From positions 150,179-214,178 of the forward strand of contig NZ_FQXE01000006.1 in assembly GCF_900129885.1 (NCBI RefSeq): a DNA stretch of 64,000 nucleotides, in the 5' to 3' direction. The stretch is from Pollutimonas bauzanensis (lineage in GTDB: Bacteria; Pseudomonadota; Gammaproteobacteria; Burkholderiales; Burkholderiaceae_B). Positions 51,477 through 60,822 of this stretch are shown here, one piece after another (position 1 is the stretch's first letter; every line of letters starts with the position of its first letter). A program made the translations under genes and the position numbers. The notes under the pieces were generated by a model. The model had not been told where the DNA came from, did not search any database, and worked only from the letters and a program-made list of their open reading frames with translations.

Positions 51477-53522
51477 CTATTGCCGCACTCGCTGCGCGTC
51501 GGCCGCCCCGAGTTGTATTGTCCGTCCACCGGCGCGCGGCGGAAGCAACCTCGCCGAATTGAGGATGAAGGCCATTTCCGACGCCACATGGATGAAGGCG
51601 GCCAGCAGCGGATTGAGCAAACCGGCCGACGCCAGCGCGATGCCCAGCAGATCGATGCCTATGGTGCCCGCGAAATTGAACCAGATGATGCGGCGGGTAC
51701 GGCGGGCGATCCCCAGTGTTCCGGCGAACTTCACCAGGTCGTTGCCCAGCAGCACCACGTCCGCGCTTTCGCGCGCGACATCCGTGCCCGAACCCATCGC
51801 GACGCCCACATGGGCTTCGACCAGCGCCGGCGCGTCGTTGACGCCATCGCCCACCATCGCCACCGTGCGCCCCTGCGAGACCAGATGCCGGATGCGCTGG
51901 CGCTTGTCCTCGGGCAGCAGTCCGGCCTCGACGTCGGCGATGCCTAGCTGGCGGGCGACCGCCGCGGCCACGGGGCCGCTGTCCCCGGTCAGCAGCACCG
52001 GGCGGATGCCCAGCGCCTTGATGTCGGCGATCGCCTGCCGCGCTTCCGCGCGCATCGTGTCCGCGATGACCAGGACGCCCAGCAGGGCGCCTTCCCTGGC
52101 GACATAGACCTCGGAGACTTCGGGGTGGGGCATCAGGCTTTCCGGGATGGCGATCCGCGCGTCGCGCATCAGCGCCAGATTGCCGACCAGCACCTGCCGG
52201 CCCGCCACGGTGGCTTCGATGCCGCGTCCCGGCGTGTAGGCGAAGTGTCCGGGCTCTTGCGGTGCGAGCCCCAGGCTGCGGGCATGGGCCACGATCGTCT
52301 TGCCCAAGGGGTGTTCGCTGCGCAGCTCGGCCGACGCGGCGGCCATGAGCAGGGCGGCCGGATCGACGCCGGCGACGGGCTCGACCGCCCGGACTTCCGG
52401 CTGGCCCAAGGTCAGCGTGCCGGTCTTGTCCAGCACCACGGTGTCGACCTTGCCGAGCTGTTCGAGAAACAAGCCGCCCTTGATGATGGCGCCGGCGCGC
52501 GCGGCGCGGCCGATGCCCCCCAGGATGGCCAGCGGCGTGCCCGCCGCGATCCCGCATGCGCCCGCCACGATGATGACCGAGATCGTGGCGCGAATGTCCC
52601 GCGTCAGCAGATAGGTGAGCACCGCCGCGCCCAGCGCGAAATAGACCAGATAGCCGGCCAGCCGGTCGGCCAGCCGCTGCACCGGCGCGCGCGAGCGCTC
52701 GGCCTGTTCGACCGCTTCGATGATCTTGCCGAAGCTGGTGTCGCGTCCGATGCGCTCGGCGCGGATCTCCAGCGCGCCGGACTGGTTGATGGAGCCGGCG
52801 AAGACCTCGGCGCCGGCGATCTTCTCCACCGGCATGGATTCGCCGGTGATGCGCGCCTGATCGACGAAGGAATGCCCGGCGATCACGGTGCCGTCCACCG
52901 GAACCCATCCACCCGGGTCGACCAGCACTGCATCGCCCACGGCCAGCGTATCGGCATGGATCTGCGCCACGCCGCCCGCGCGGCGCACCGCAACCTCGCG
53001 AGGCAGGAAATCCAGCAGATCGCGGATGGCGCGGCGTCCGCGCGAGACGGTCATGCCCTCCAGCGCCTCGGCAACCAGCACGAACAGCGTGATCACCAAG
53101 GCGGTGAAGAACTCCGAGATGGCGGCCGCCGCGATGATGGCGATCGACATGGACAGCTCCATCGTCATGCGCCGCGCGATGGCGTTCCCGATGGCTTCCT
53201 TGAAGATCGGCCAGCCGCCTGTCGCCAGGCCGGCGATGCCGATCACGCTGACCGAGGGGTATGGCTCCCACCATCCGGACCAGACCGCGGCGGCGGCAAT
53301 AGCGACCAGGGCAATGCGCAGACCTTCCTGCCAGTCGAAGGGATGCTCGTGCTCATGGAGGTCCTGCCCGTCATCGTGGCCGAGGTCGCGATGATCATGC
53401 CCATTCCCGTGGCCGTGGTCGTCATGCAAACCGGCGGGGCGATGGCGGCGAGCTGCGGGCTTGACCTCCGCATCCGGGGTGGCGCCTGCCGACGCGGGCG
53501 AAGGGCGCTGGGGCATTTTCAT
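51477..53522 (-). CDS. P1B-type heavy-metal ATPase with His-rich N-terminus and altered membrane metal motif
   Basis: 681 aa. No HMA domain; residues 27-60 hold ten His (HDDHGHGNGHDHRD... and HEHEH). P-type features are intact: actuator TGES (226-229), DKTGT (Asp365), HP (404-405), GDGVND near the end. The membrane metal motif, normally CPC/SPC/TPC, reads AGACGIAAGTP (321-330): a Cys without the following Pro-Cys. Together with an RcnR-like gene 13 bp upstream this suggests export of Ni/Co or a related metal by an atypical site. Substrate not proven. Confidence 0.87.
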   Translation of the reverse strand: MKMPQRPSPASAGATPDAEVKPAARRHRPAGLHDDHGHGNGHDHRDLGHDDGQDLHEHEHPFDWQEGLRIALVAIAAAAVWSGWWEPYPSVSVIGIAGLATGGWPIFKEAIGNAIARRMTMELSMSIAIIAAAAISEFFTALVITLFVLVAEALEGMTVSRGRRAIRDLLDFLPREVAVRRAGGVAQIHADTLAVGDAVLVDPGGWVPVDGTVIAGHSFVDQARITGESMPVEKIAGAEVFAGSINQSGALEIRAERIGRDTSFGKIIEAVEQAERSRAPVQRLADRLAGYLVYFALGAAVLTYLLTRDIRATISVIIVAGACGIAAGTPLAILGGIGRAARAGAIIKGGLFLEQLGKVDTVVLDKTGTLTLGQPEVRAVEPVAGVDPAALLMAAASAELRSEHPLGKTIVAHARSLGLAPQEPGHFAYTPGRGIEATVAGRQVLVGNLALMRDARIAIPESLMPHPEVSEVYVAREGALLGVLVIADTMRAEARQAIADIKALGIRPVLLTGDSGPVAAAVARQLGIADVEAGLLPEDKRQRIRHLVSQGRTVAMVGDGVNDAPALVEAHVGVAMGSGTDVARESADVVLLGNDLVKFAGTLGIARRTRRIIWFNFAGTIGIDLLGIALASAGLLNPLLAAFIHVASEMAFILNSARLLPPRAGGRTIQLGAADAQRVRQ

Positions 53523-53535
53523 CAGAAGGGGCTCC

Positions 53536-53814
53536 TTACTTCATGTAAGTGCGAAGCACCGCCACCAGCTCGGCGGCGCCTTGCTCGCGTTCGGCCGCGC
53601 TGGCGATGTTCGGGTCGGCGATATGCGAGTTGATGTGCCCCTCCATCACTTCCCGCATCAGGCCCGTCAGGGCGCCGCGCGCGGCTGCGATCTGATGAAG
53701 CACGTCGCCACATGATTTCTCGGCCAGGAGGGCGCGCTCGATGCCATCCATCTGCCCGCGGATGCGGCGAACGCGCGCCAGCAGCTTGTCTTGTTCCCGG
53801 ATGGTATGGCTCAT
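53536..53814 (-). CDS. RcnR/CsoR-family metal-sensing repressor
   Basis: 92 aa all-helical DUF156 protein. The four RcnR metal ligands are exactly in place: H3, C35, H60 and H64. FrmR-type formaldehyde sensors keep Cys35 but usually lack His64, so Ni/Co sensing is favoured. A G6-tract operator lies 20 bp upstream. AAGGAG precedes the start. First gene of the two-gene operon with the P-type ATPase. Confidence 0.9.
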   Translation of the reverse strand: MSHTIREQDKLLARVRRIRGQMDGIERALLAEKSCGDVLHQIAAARGALTGLMREVMEGHINSHIADPNIASAAEREQGAAELVAVLRTYMK

Positions 53815-53833
53815 GCGATTATTGCTCCTTATG

Positions 53834-53849
53834 CTATAGGGGGGTATGG
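53834..53849. promoter_or_regulatory. RcnR-type G-tract operator
   Basis: CTATAGGGGGGTATGG: a run of six G flanked by ATA and TAT half sites, the pattern of RcnR/FrmR operators (G/C tract with A/T inverted flanks). It is 20 bp upstream of the rcnR-like start, overlapping the likely minus-strand promoter. The rest of the gap to proP (to 54139) holds no gene I can support. Confidence 0.7.
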
Positions 53850-54139
53850 TACATGAAAAACGCCCAAACCGATATTACTGCTGCGGCTTTTTTCTGAGCA
53901 ATTCCGCGCGTGCCACCGTGGCGGCGATCAGCTTGGCGGGATCCATCGATCTCGAGCTAAAGCGGCTCGGTCGGAAGTGGAATTTTCGCGTTGATGAGTG
54001 TTACGATCAAAGGCGCCGGCCGGCGGCGGGCTCCCTCCAGGGCATTCGCTATGCCGCAGTCATAGAGTCTCGGCGCGATGGTCAGTAGCAGTTTCGAATC
54101 CGTAAGCATTAGGCCTTGCATACCACGGGAAGCAGATTC

Positions 54140-55672
54140 ATGACACAGACATCCCCAGCGCCACGACGAGCCCGGCCCTTGCAGGTCGACGATATCACAG
54201 TCATTGACGATACCATGCTCAAGAAGGCCGTAACGGCTGCCGCACTTGGCAATGCGATGGAGTGGTTCGACTTTGGCGTGTATGGTTTCGTCGCCTACGC
54301 GCTGGGCAAAGTGTTTTTTCCGGATGCCTCGCCCGAGGTCCAGACTATCGCCGCGCTTGGCACGTTTTCGGTACCGTTTCTGATCCGGCCGTTGGGCGGC
54401 GTCTTTTTCGGCGTGATGGGGGATCGTTTCGGCCGGCAAAAAGTGCTGTCGCTGACCATCATCATCATGGCCATCAGCACCTTCTGCATCGGGCTGATCC
54501 CGTCATACGAGACCATCGGCCTGTGGGCCCCCATCCTGCTGCTGTTGTGCAAGCTCGCCCAGGGCTTCTCTGTCGGCGGTGAATACACGGGAGCGGCCAT
54601 CTTCGTTGCCGAATACGCGCCCGACCGACGGCGCGGCTTCCTCGGCAGTTGGCTGGATTTTGGCTCCATTGCCGGCTTTGTGCTGGGAGCGGGGCTGGTG
54701 GTGCTTCTGCAGACTATCCTCAAGGAGCCGGCTTTTCTGGATTGGGGCTGGCGCGTGCCGTTCTTCGTCGCGGGGCCGCTGGGGCTATTGGGCCTGTATC
54801 TGCGCCATGCCGCCGAAGAAACGCCCGCTTTCACGCAACAACTGGAGCAGATGGAGAAGGAAGACCAGGATGCCGTCCAGGAACGGCCGACGGTGTCCTT
54901 TCGCGAAATCTTTACCAAATATCGCAAGGCATTGCTGATCAGCATAGGCATGGTTCTGGTGACCAATATCACTTACTACATGCTGCTGACGTACATGCCC
55001 ACCTATCTATCCAGCAGCCTCGGCTACTCCGAGGAACACGGCGTGCTTATCATCGTCGTGGTGATGATAGGGATGCTGTTCGTGCAGCCTGTCGTGGGCT
55101 TCTTCAGCGACAAGATAGGCCGGAAACCCTTTCTTCGGATCGGCAGCATCGGCTTGCTGCTGTTGGCGTTTCCTGCCTTTCGCTTCATAGGCAGCGACAA
55201 TACCGGCCTGATCTTTCTGGGACTGCTGTTCATTGCCGTCGTGCTGAACTGCATGACGGGCGTGATGGCATCCACGCTGCCGGCGCTGTTTCCCACGCGC
55301 ATCCGATACAGCGCGCTGGCGAGTTCCTTCAATGTCGCGATTATCGTTGCCGGCCTGACACCGACCATGGCTGCGTGGCTGGTGGAAGAGAGCGGGAATC
55401 TGATGATGCCCGCCTATTATCTGATGGTGGCTGCCGTCATCGGTATCATTACCTCATTCTTCCTTCCCGAGACCGCAAACCGGCCGATGCGGGGCGACAC
55501 GCCCAACGCGTCGAGCAAGCATGAAGCCAAGGCCCTGCTGAAGGAGGCCTACGAGAATATCGAACAGACCGTGACGGATATCGAGGCCGAGATCGCGGCG
55601 ATGGAAGAGCAGCTCGACGCCCTGCGGCAGCGCCGTCAGCGCCTTGTGGATCGTCATCCCCACCTGGAATGA
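54140..55672 (+). CDS. proP: Proline/betaine:proton symporter ProP (MFS)
   Basis: 510 aa from the ATG at 54140. Metabolite:H+ symporter family: GNAMEWFDFGVYGFVAYALG, GDRFGRQK, QGFSVGGEYTGAAIFVAEYAP, GRKPFLR, about 12 helices. The C-terminal ~50 residues (EAYENIEQTVTDIEAEI..., RRQRLVDRHP) form a heptad-rich coiled coil as in osmosensing E. coli ProP, where it tunes activation by osmotic stress. Imports compatible solutes. Single gene. Confidence 0.9.
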   Translation: MTQTSPAPRRARPLQVDDITVIDDTMLKKAVTAAALGNAMEWFDFGVYGFVAYALGKVFFPDASPEVQTIAALGTFSVPFLIRPLGGVFFGVMGDRFGRQKVLSLTIIIMAISTFCIGLIPSYETIGLWAPILLLLCKLAQGFSVGGEYTGAAIFVAEYAPDRRRGFLGSWLDFGSIAGFVLGAGLVVLLQTILKEPAFLDWGWRVPFFVAGPLGLLGLYLRHAAEETPAFTQQLEQMEKEDQDAVQERPTVSFREIFTKYRKALLISIGMVLVTNITYYMLLTYMPTYLSSSLGYSEEHGVLIIVVVMIGMLFVQPVVGFFSDKIGRKPFLRIGSIGLLLLAFPAFRFIGSDNTGLIFLGLLFIAVVLNCMTGVMASTLPALFPTRIRYSALASSFNVAIIVAGLTPTMAAWLVEESGNLMMPAYYLMVAAVIGIITSFFLPETANRPMRGDTPNASSKHEAKALLKEAYENIEQTVTDIEAEIAAMEEQLDALRQRRQRLVDRHPHLE

Positions 55673-55842
55673 GGCGGAGGGCCCATCGGAGCCCCTTGTC
55701 ATGACATGCCCGCGCGTTCGTCCCCGGACCGTCCGCAATGGCGCCATTCCTTTGTACCTTGCTTGACGATCTTGGATGTTTGCCGCCTTGTCCGGACGAT
55801 TCAATTCAAATCTGATTCGATTGAAATTTAATGGTATATTAT

Positions 55843-55854
55843 TTAACAAGTTAA
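55843..55854. promoter_or_regulatory. MarR-type palindrome before the Bug/enolase cluster
   Basis: TTAACAAGTTAA, perfect except for the two central bases being AA, 49 bp before the Bug start. The same 12-bp site in the other orientation lies at 60823-60834 in front of hpaR/hpaG1. It overlaps A/T-rich promoter-like sequence. Confidence 0.6.
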
Positions 55855-55903
55855 GTTAATGAGGGGCAGGCCTGGGGCGCGCCGCCGGGCCAGGGAGATC
55901 GAT

Positions 55904-56881
55904 ATGAGCAAATACACAGCATTGTTCGCGGCAACCGCTGCGTTGATGGCCACGGCCGTATTGCCGGCCGCGCACGCACAAGACTCTGCCGCCAGCCCGG
56001 TAAGGTTGATCGTGCCCTATGTGCCGGGCGGTTCCACCGATACGGTCGCCCGGTTGATCGCGCCCGCCATATCGAAAGAATTGGGTGTGCCTGTCGTGGT
56101 CGAGAACCGGGGCGGCGCCAATGGCACCATTGGCCTGCAGGCCGTGGCGCGGGCGGCGGCCGACGGCACAGTCTTCGGGATTACAGACTCTGCCTTCGTC
56201 GTCAGCCCCAGTCTGGTCAAGACCTTGCCCTATGACACGCGCAAGGATTTCAAGGCCGTGGTGCTGGTGGCCGCGTCGCCGCAGGTATTGACGGTCAATC
56301 CCGATGTGCCCGTCAAATCGGTGAAGGATTTGGTCGCCCTGGCCAAGCAGTCGCCGGGTAAATATTCCTTTGCCAGCGCGGGCGGCGGCACGGCGATCCA
56401 TATCGCTGGCGAACAGCTCAAGCTGGCGGCGGGCATCGATCTGCTGCATGTGCCGTACCGCGGCCTGGGGCCCGCATTGATCGATGTCATGGGTGGCCAG
56501 GTCACCCTGGTTTTCGGCGGCCCGCACACCACCAAACAGCAAGTCGCCGCCGGCAAGCTGCGTGCCCTGGCCATTACCGGGCCGCATCGTTCGCCCGCCA
56601 TGCCCGAAGTCATGACGTTCGCCGAAGCGGGCTATCCCGGCGTCGATATGGTCACGACCAATGGCATTGTCGCCCCCGCCGGAACACCGGATGCGATCAT
56701 CAGCCGTGTGAACCGCGCGGTGGTCAATGCGCTGGCGACCGACGCGGAACTGAAGCGGCATTTCGACGAACTCGGATTGGAACCGCTGGGCGGCACGCCC
56801 GAGGCGTTCACCACCTGGATCGATACACAACTGGATAAATGGCAGCAACTGGTGCAGGCTGCCGGCATTCAAGTGGACTAG
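55904..56881 (+). CDS. Bug/TctC-family periplasmic solute receptor
   Basis: 325 aa from the ATG at 55904 (AGGGAGA ahead; the frame opens at 55859). Signal peptide ending AHA-QDS. Bug motifs VRLIVPYVPGGSTDTVARLI, VVENRGGANGTIGLQAVA, VPYRGLGPALIDVMGGQV. First gene of Bug-enolase-Bug-enolase; the MarR-like site in front links it to the hpa cluster. Confidence 0.92.
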   Translation: MSKYTALFAATAALMATAVLPAAHAQDSAASPVRLIVPYVPGGSTDTVARLIAPAISKELGVPVVVENRGGANGTIGLQAVARAAADGTVFGITDSAFVVSPSLVKTLPYDTRKDFKAVVLVAASPQVLTVNPDVPVKSVKDLVALAKQSPGKYSFASAGGGTAIHIAGEQLKLAAGIDLLHVPYRGLGPALIDVMGGQVTLVFGGPHTTKQQVAAGKLRALAITGPHRSPAMPEVMTFAEAGYPGVDMVTTNGIVAPAGTPDAIISRVNRAVVNALATDAELKRHFDELGLEPLGGTPEAFTTWIDTQLDKWQQLVQAAGIQVD

Positions 56882-56892
56882 GCAGACAAGAC

Positions 56893-58011
56893 ATGGCAAT
56901 TACTTCTATTCAGACGATTCCGGTGCGCATCCCTTTCGATGTCGACGGCCCCAAACAGGAATTCCTGGGCCGGCCGCGCTCCCATATCGAAGCGCTTTAC
57001 TTGAAGGTCGAAACGTCGGGCGGCGTGGTGGGTTGGGGCGAGGCATTCGGTTTCAATCTGTGGCCTGTCGTGCGCAAGGCGATGGACGATTTCATCGCGC
57101 CCTTCATTATCGGCAAGAGCGAGGATACGTTTGCCGAGCTGATGACCGACCTGCGCCGCCGCTTCCATGTATTCGGCAGGTCCGGGCCGGTGAACTACGC
57201 GCTGTCCGGGCTGGACATCGCCCTGTGGGACATCGCCGGAAAGAAAGCGGGCAAGCCTTTGCATGCGCTGTTGGGCGGCGCCAAGCGCACGACCTTGCGC
57301 AGCTACGCCAGCCTGATGAAATATGGCGAGGCCGAGGCCCTGGCCCGCAATTGCGAGCGCGCCAAGTCGCTAGGGTATTACGCGGTAAAGATTCATGAAA
57401 GCACCGTGGCGCAGGCCCGCGTCGCCCGGCAGAGCCTGGGGCCGGAGACGGGGTTGATGGTCGACACGAATTGCGCGTGGAGCCTGGAGCAGGCATGCGA
57501 TTATTTGCCCGACCTGCAGGCGCTCGATCTGTTGTGGCTGGAAGAACCGACCTGGCCGCCGGAGAATATCGATAACCTCAAGATTCTGCGTTCGCGGTCC
57601 GATATCGCGCTGGCGGCCGGTGAAAACGCGGCGACGCCGTGGGAGCTTGCGGCCATGTCCAAGGCCGGTGTGCTGGACGTGATCCAGCCCAGCGTGACCA
57701 AGATCGGCGGCGTCTCGGAAATGCATGCGGCCCTGACCGCGCTGAGCGCATTGCAGCAGACCGCGGGCACGGCAAGAGCCCAGCCGATCGCGCACTCGCC
57801 TTATTTTGGCCCGGGTCTGCTCGCAAGCCTGCATCTGGCTTCGACACTGGCGTGCGATACGCCGGTGGAAAAGCTGTTCTGCACCTTCGAGGCGCATCCG
57901 TTCGGCGACGCCATCGAAGCCGTCGACGGGCAACTTCGAGTGCCCGATGGCCCGGGACTGGGGATCGAACCCGATAGCCGGTTGCTGGACCAATTTTCCG
58001 TCAAAAATTAG
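56893..58011 (+). CDS. Enolase-superfamily enzyme with KxH motif, third copy
   Basis: 372 aa from the ATG at 56893, 11 bp after the Bug gene. Metal ligands D191 (VDTNCAW), E217 (WLEEPTWPPE), E244 (AAGEN); H301 in AHSPYFGPG. The catalytic strand reads K166-I-H168 in place of KxK, exactly as in the protein at 38041 (also WPPE and HSPYFGPG shared). The shared changes suggest the same unusual reaction on related substrates. Confidence 0.87.
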   Translation: MAITSIQTIPVRIPFDVDGPKQEFLGRPRSHIEALYLKVETSGGVVGWGEAFGFNLWPVVRKAMDDFIAPFIIGKSEDTFAELMTDLRRRFHVFGRSGPVNYALSGLDIALWDIAGKKAGKPLHALLGGAKRTTLRSYASLMKYGEAEALARNCERAKSLGYYAVKIHESTVAQARVARQSLGPETGLMVDTNCAWSLEQACDYLPDLQALDLLWLEEPTWPPENIDNLKILRSRSDIALAAGENAATPWELAAMSKAGVLDVIQPSVTKIGGVSEMHAALTALSALQQTAGTARAQPIAHSPYFGPGLLASLHLASTLACDTPVEKLFCTFEAHPFGDAIEAVDGQLRVPDGPGLGIEPDSRLLDQFSVKN

Positions 58012-58032
58012 TAATCATTCCTGGATATAAAA

Positions 58033-59010
58033 ATGAAACTGCTTAAAAAAATTACCGCTGGTGTCATGGTGCTTGGCGCCTTATCGAGCGTTCAAGCCCT
58101 TGCCGCCGATGCCTATCCCTCCAAGCCGATCCGGCTCATCGTGGGCTTCGCTCCGGGCGGCGCCACTGATGTTCTGGCGCGTTCGCTGGCAAACCGCCTC
58201 TCGGCGAAGTTTCCCAAAGGCATCATCGTAGAGAACCGTGTCGGCGCCGGCGGCTTGATTGGCGCGAACGCGGTGGCCAAGGCCAATCCCGACGGCTACA
58301 CCCTGGCGTTCGCCTCGACCGGTGCATTCTCGATCGCGCCGTATATCCAGAAGACCTTGCCTTACGATGCGATCAAGGATTTCACGCCGGTCGGGCTGAT
58401 CGCCCAGAATACCCATGTGCTGGTGGTGAATCCGGACGTTCCCGCCAAGACGGTCAAGGAACTGGTCGACTACGCCAAATCCAACCCGGGCAAGCTTTCT
58501 TACGGTTCGTTCGGCAACGGCTCGACCAGCCATCTGCTGGCTGAACAATTCAAGACAGCGGCCGGTGTCGACGCGGTCCATATCCCCTACGCGGGCAGCC
58601 CTGCGATGGTGACCTCGACAATGGCGGGAGACACAGCATTCGCGGTCGATACACTGCAATCGTCCCTGCCTTATATCCGATCAGGCAAACTGCGCGCGCT
58701 GGCGGTGATTTCCGAAAGCCGCTCGCCGGTCGCATCCGACATTCCGACCTTCAAGGAAGGCGGTATCGACGGCATCGATCTGAAGAACTGGTATGGCGTG
58801 GTCGCGCCTGCCGGCACGCCGGAAAGCGTGGTGACGATGTTGTCCCAGGACATCGCCGAAGTAGTGGCCGATCCTGATTTCCGCGCCTTCCTGGCGCAAC
58901 AGGGCAGCGAACCCGCGGCGGCCTCGGGTGAGGAATTCAGCAAGTTCCTGGCAGCGCAAAGCAAGCGTTGGGGCGAACTGGTCAAGGCGTCGGGCGCGCA
59001 GATCGACTAG
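58033..59010 (+). CDS. Bug/TctC-family periplasmic solute receptor
   Basis: 325 aa. Signal peptide ending ALA-ADA; motifs IRLIVGFAPGGATDVLARSL, IVENRVGAGGLIGANAVA, IPYAGSPAMVTSTMAGDT. Third gene of the cluster, 22 bp after the enolase gene. The two receptors in this cluster differ in their binding-loop residues, so probably recognise different ligands. Confidence 0.92.
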   Translation: MKLLKKITAGVMVLGALSSVQALAADAYPSKPIRLIVGFAPGGATDVLARSLANRLSAKFPKGIIVENRVGAGGLIGANAVAKANPDGYTLAFASTGAFSIAPYIQKTLPYDAIKDFTPVGLIAQNTHVLVVNPDVPAKTVKELVDYAKSNPGKLSYGSFGNGSTSHLLAEQFKTAAGVDAVHIPYAGSPAMVTSTMAGDTAFAVDTLQSSLPYIRSGKLRALAVISESRSPVASDIPTFKEGGIDGIDLKNWYGVVAPAGTPESVVTMLSQDIAEVVADPDFRAFLAQQGSEPAAASGEEFSKFLAAQSKRWGELVKASGAQID

Positions 59011-59017
59011 GCGCGGC

Positions 59018-59041
59018 CGCGCGCCATCAGCCTGGCGCGCG
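59018..59041. repeat. GC-rich hairpin between Bug and enolase genes
   Basis: CGCGCGCCA and TGGCGCGCG form a perfect 9-bp stem with a 6-base loop, 8 bp after the Bug stop. No T run. It could stabilise the upstream mRNA or weaken downstream expression. Confidence 0.4.
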
Positions 59042-59072
59042 CGCCAACCGTGAAACTGGAGCACCGGAAAAT

Positions 59073-60221
59073 ATGAACCCCCATGCCATCGCGGAAATTA
59101 CCGCATTCCCCGTCTCATATCCTCTGCCTCCCGGCGCTCAGCCGGGAATGGGGACGGGACGGATCGTCAGGCGCGACGCGATTGTCGTCAAGGTCGTCAC
59201 CGTCGGCGGTACGGTCGGATGGGGAGAGTGTTTTCATGCGCGCAGCCACATGGCCATCGCGACCTTGATCAATGCCTATCTCGCCCCACTGGTGGAAGGC
59301 ATGGACGCCACCGCGGTGGTGGATGTCTGGAGCAAAGTCTACAACTATCACCTGGCCGGCTATGGCGCTGGCGCTGCCTGCTATATCGCATTGAGCGGGA
59401 TCGATATCGCGCTGTGGGATATTCGTGGCAAAGTGGCCAATATGCCTTTATACCGCCTGCTGGGCGGCAGCCCCCGGCGCGTGCGCGCCTACGCCGGAGG
59501 CCTGTCCCTCGGCTTCGAGGCGCCGGACCGGCTGATCGAGCGGATCCAGGCGCTGGCAGGCGCCGGCTACGGCGCGATCAAGCTGCGGGTCGGCGATACG
59601 CTGGAAAACGATATCGAGCGCCTGCGCCGCATCCGCGAAAAATTCCCGGCGCTCGACATCATGACCGACGCCAATACGGCATACACCCTGGCCGATGCGA
59701 CCAAAGTGCTTCCGGTCATGGACGAGCTGCGCATAGGCTGGCTGGAAGAGCCATTTTCCATGGATGACCGGGATGCCTACCGGCTGGCCTCGCAGGCGGG
59801 CAGCACGCCGCTTGCCGCGGGCGAAAACCTCTATAGCAAATTTGAATTCGTCCGGGCTATCGAGGACGGCAGCATACGGATACTGCAGCCGGATCTTTCC
59901 AAGGCCGGCGGCATCACCGAAGGGTGCCGTATCGCGGCCCTGGCCGCGGCCTACAAGCTGCCGGTTCATGTCCATAGTTCGATGACCGGCATTAACCAGG
60001 CCGCGTCCATCCATTTCCTGGCCAGTATCGAGAACGCCGGCCTGTTCGAGGCCGACGTCTCGGAAGGAAACAAGTTCCGGGACGAACTGGTGACCACGCC
60101 TTACGCGGTGGATCGCGACGGCTGTGTCGCGCCGAATGAAGGGGCCGGGCTGGGCATAGAGATCGACGAAACGTTCTTTGCCCGCTATCCGGCCGCGCAC
60201 GGGCTGACCAATAAAGTTTGA
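59073..60221 (+). CDS. Enolase-superfamily enzyme (mandelate racemase-like), fourth copy
   Basis: 382 aa from the ATG at 59073. Barrel residues K170-L-R172, D199 (TDANTAY), E225 (WLEEPF), E251 (AAGENLY) and H301 (VHVHSSM). Differs from the KxH proteins and resembles MR-subgroup dehydratases/racemases. Last gene of the plus-strand cluster, convergent with hpaR 15 bp away. Confidence 0.9.
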   Translation: MNPHAIAEITAFPVSYPLPPGAQPGMGTGRIVRRDAIVVKVVTVGGTVGWGECFHARSHMAIATLINAYLAPLVEGMDATAVVDVWSKVYNYHLAGYGAGAACYIALSGIDIALWDIRGKVANMPLYRLLGGSPRRVRAYAGGLSLGFEAPDRLIERIQALAGAGYGAIKLRVGDTLENDIERLRRIREKFPALDIMTDANTAYTLADATKVLPVMDELRIGWLEEPFSMDDRDAYRLASQAGSTPLAAGENLYSKFEFVRAIEDGSIRILQPDLSKAGGITEGCRIAALAAAYKLPVHVHSSMTGINQAASIHFLASIENAGLFEADVSEGNKFRDELVTTPYAVDRDGCVAPNEGAGLGIEIDETFFARYPAAHGLTNKV

Positions 60222-60236
60222 CGCGGCGCGCGGCGC

Positions 60237-60725
60237 TCAACGCCCGCAGTTCAACCGTGTCACGACATGCGTGAGCAGGCGTTCCAGTTCGCTCAGCTCT
60301 TGGTCGCCGATCAGCGCGGCGATTTCGGCGTATGACGCTTCGGACAGCGGCCCGATAATGGCGACCAGCGCCTTGCCGCCCCGGCTGATGGACAACTGGG
60401 CCGCCCGGAGGTCTTCATGCAGGGCGTGGCGCTGGATGGCATCGCGCGCTTCCAGCGTCTTGAGCAGCCTGGAAAGGCTGGGCATGCTGATGAACGTCTG
60501 TTCGGACAATTCGCCTGCGCGCAGCGGCACTTTGGACGCATTCAGGGCGCGCAGTACGCGCCATTGCTGCTCAGTCAGGCCATGATCCCGCAGCGTGGGG
60601 CGAAACTTGGCCATGACGGCTTCGCGTGCGCGCAGCAATGCCATGGGAAGAGAACGGGAAAAGGCGCGCAGCCCTTCTTCGGTGTCGGCTGGGCTTGCAT
60701 TCAGGCTTGTTTGATTTTTTTTCAC
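60237..60725 (-). CDS. hpaR: MarR-family regulator of the HpaR (homoprotocatechuate) group
   Basis: 162 aa, GTG start at 60725. MALLRAREAVMAKFRPTLRDHGLTEQQWRVLRAL is very close to HpaR; HTH SEQTFISMPSLSRLLKTLEAR and wing follow. HpaR represses the 4-hydroxyphenylacetate meta-cleavage operon until the aromatic binds. Divergent from hpaG1 with a TTAAC-N2-GTTAA palindrome between; a second copy lies in front of the Bug/enolase cluster. Confidence 0.88.
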   Translation of the reverse strand: MKKNQTSLNASPADTEEGLRAFSRSLPMALLRAREAVMAKFRPTLRDHGLTEQQWRVLRALNASKVPLRAGELSEQTFISMPSLSRLLKTLEARDAIQRHALHEDLRAAQLSISRGGKALVAIIGPLSEASYAEIAALIGDQELSELERLLTHVVTRLNCGR

Positions 60726-60822
60726 CTGGACATTTTAGGGGCCAGTCTCTTTCAAAGCAAGGCGACTAGCATAGCCGCCGGCGCGTTTCCATGTGTTTTG
60801 AAAGAGCAGGGTTATGTTATAT

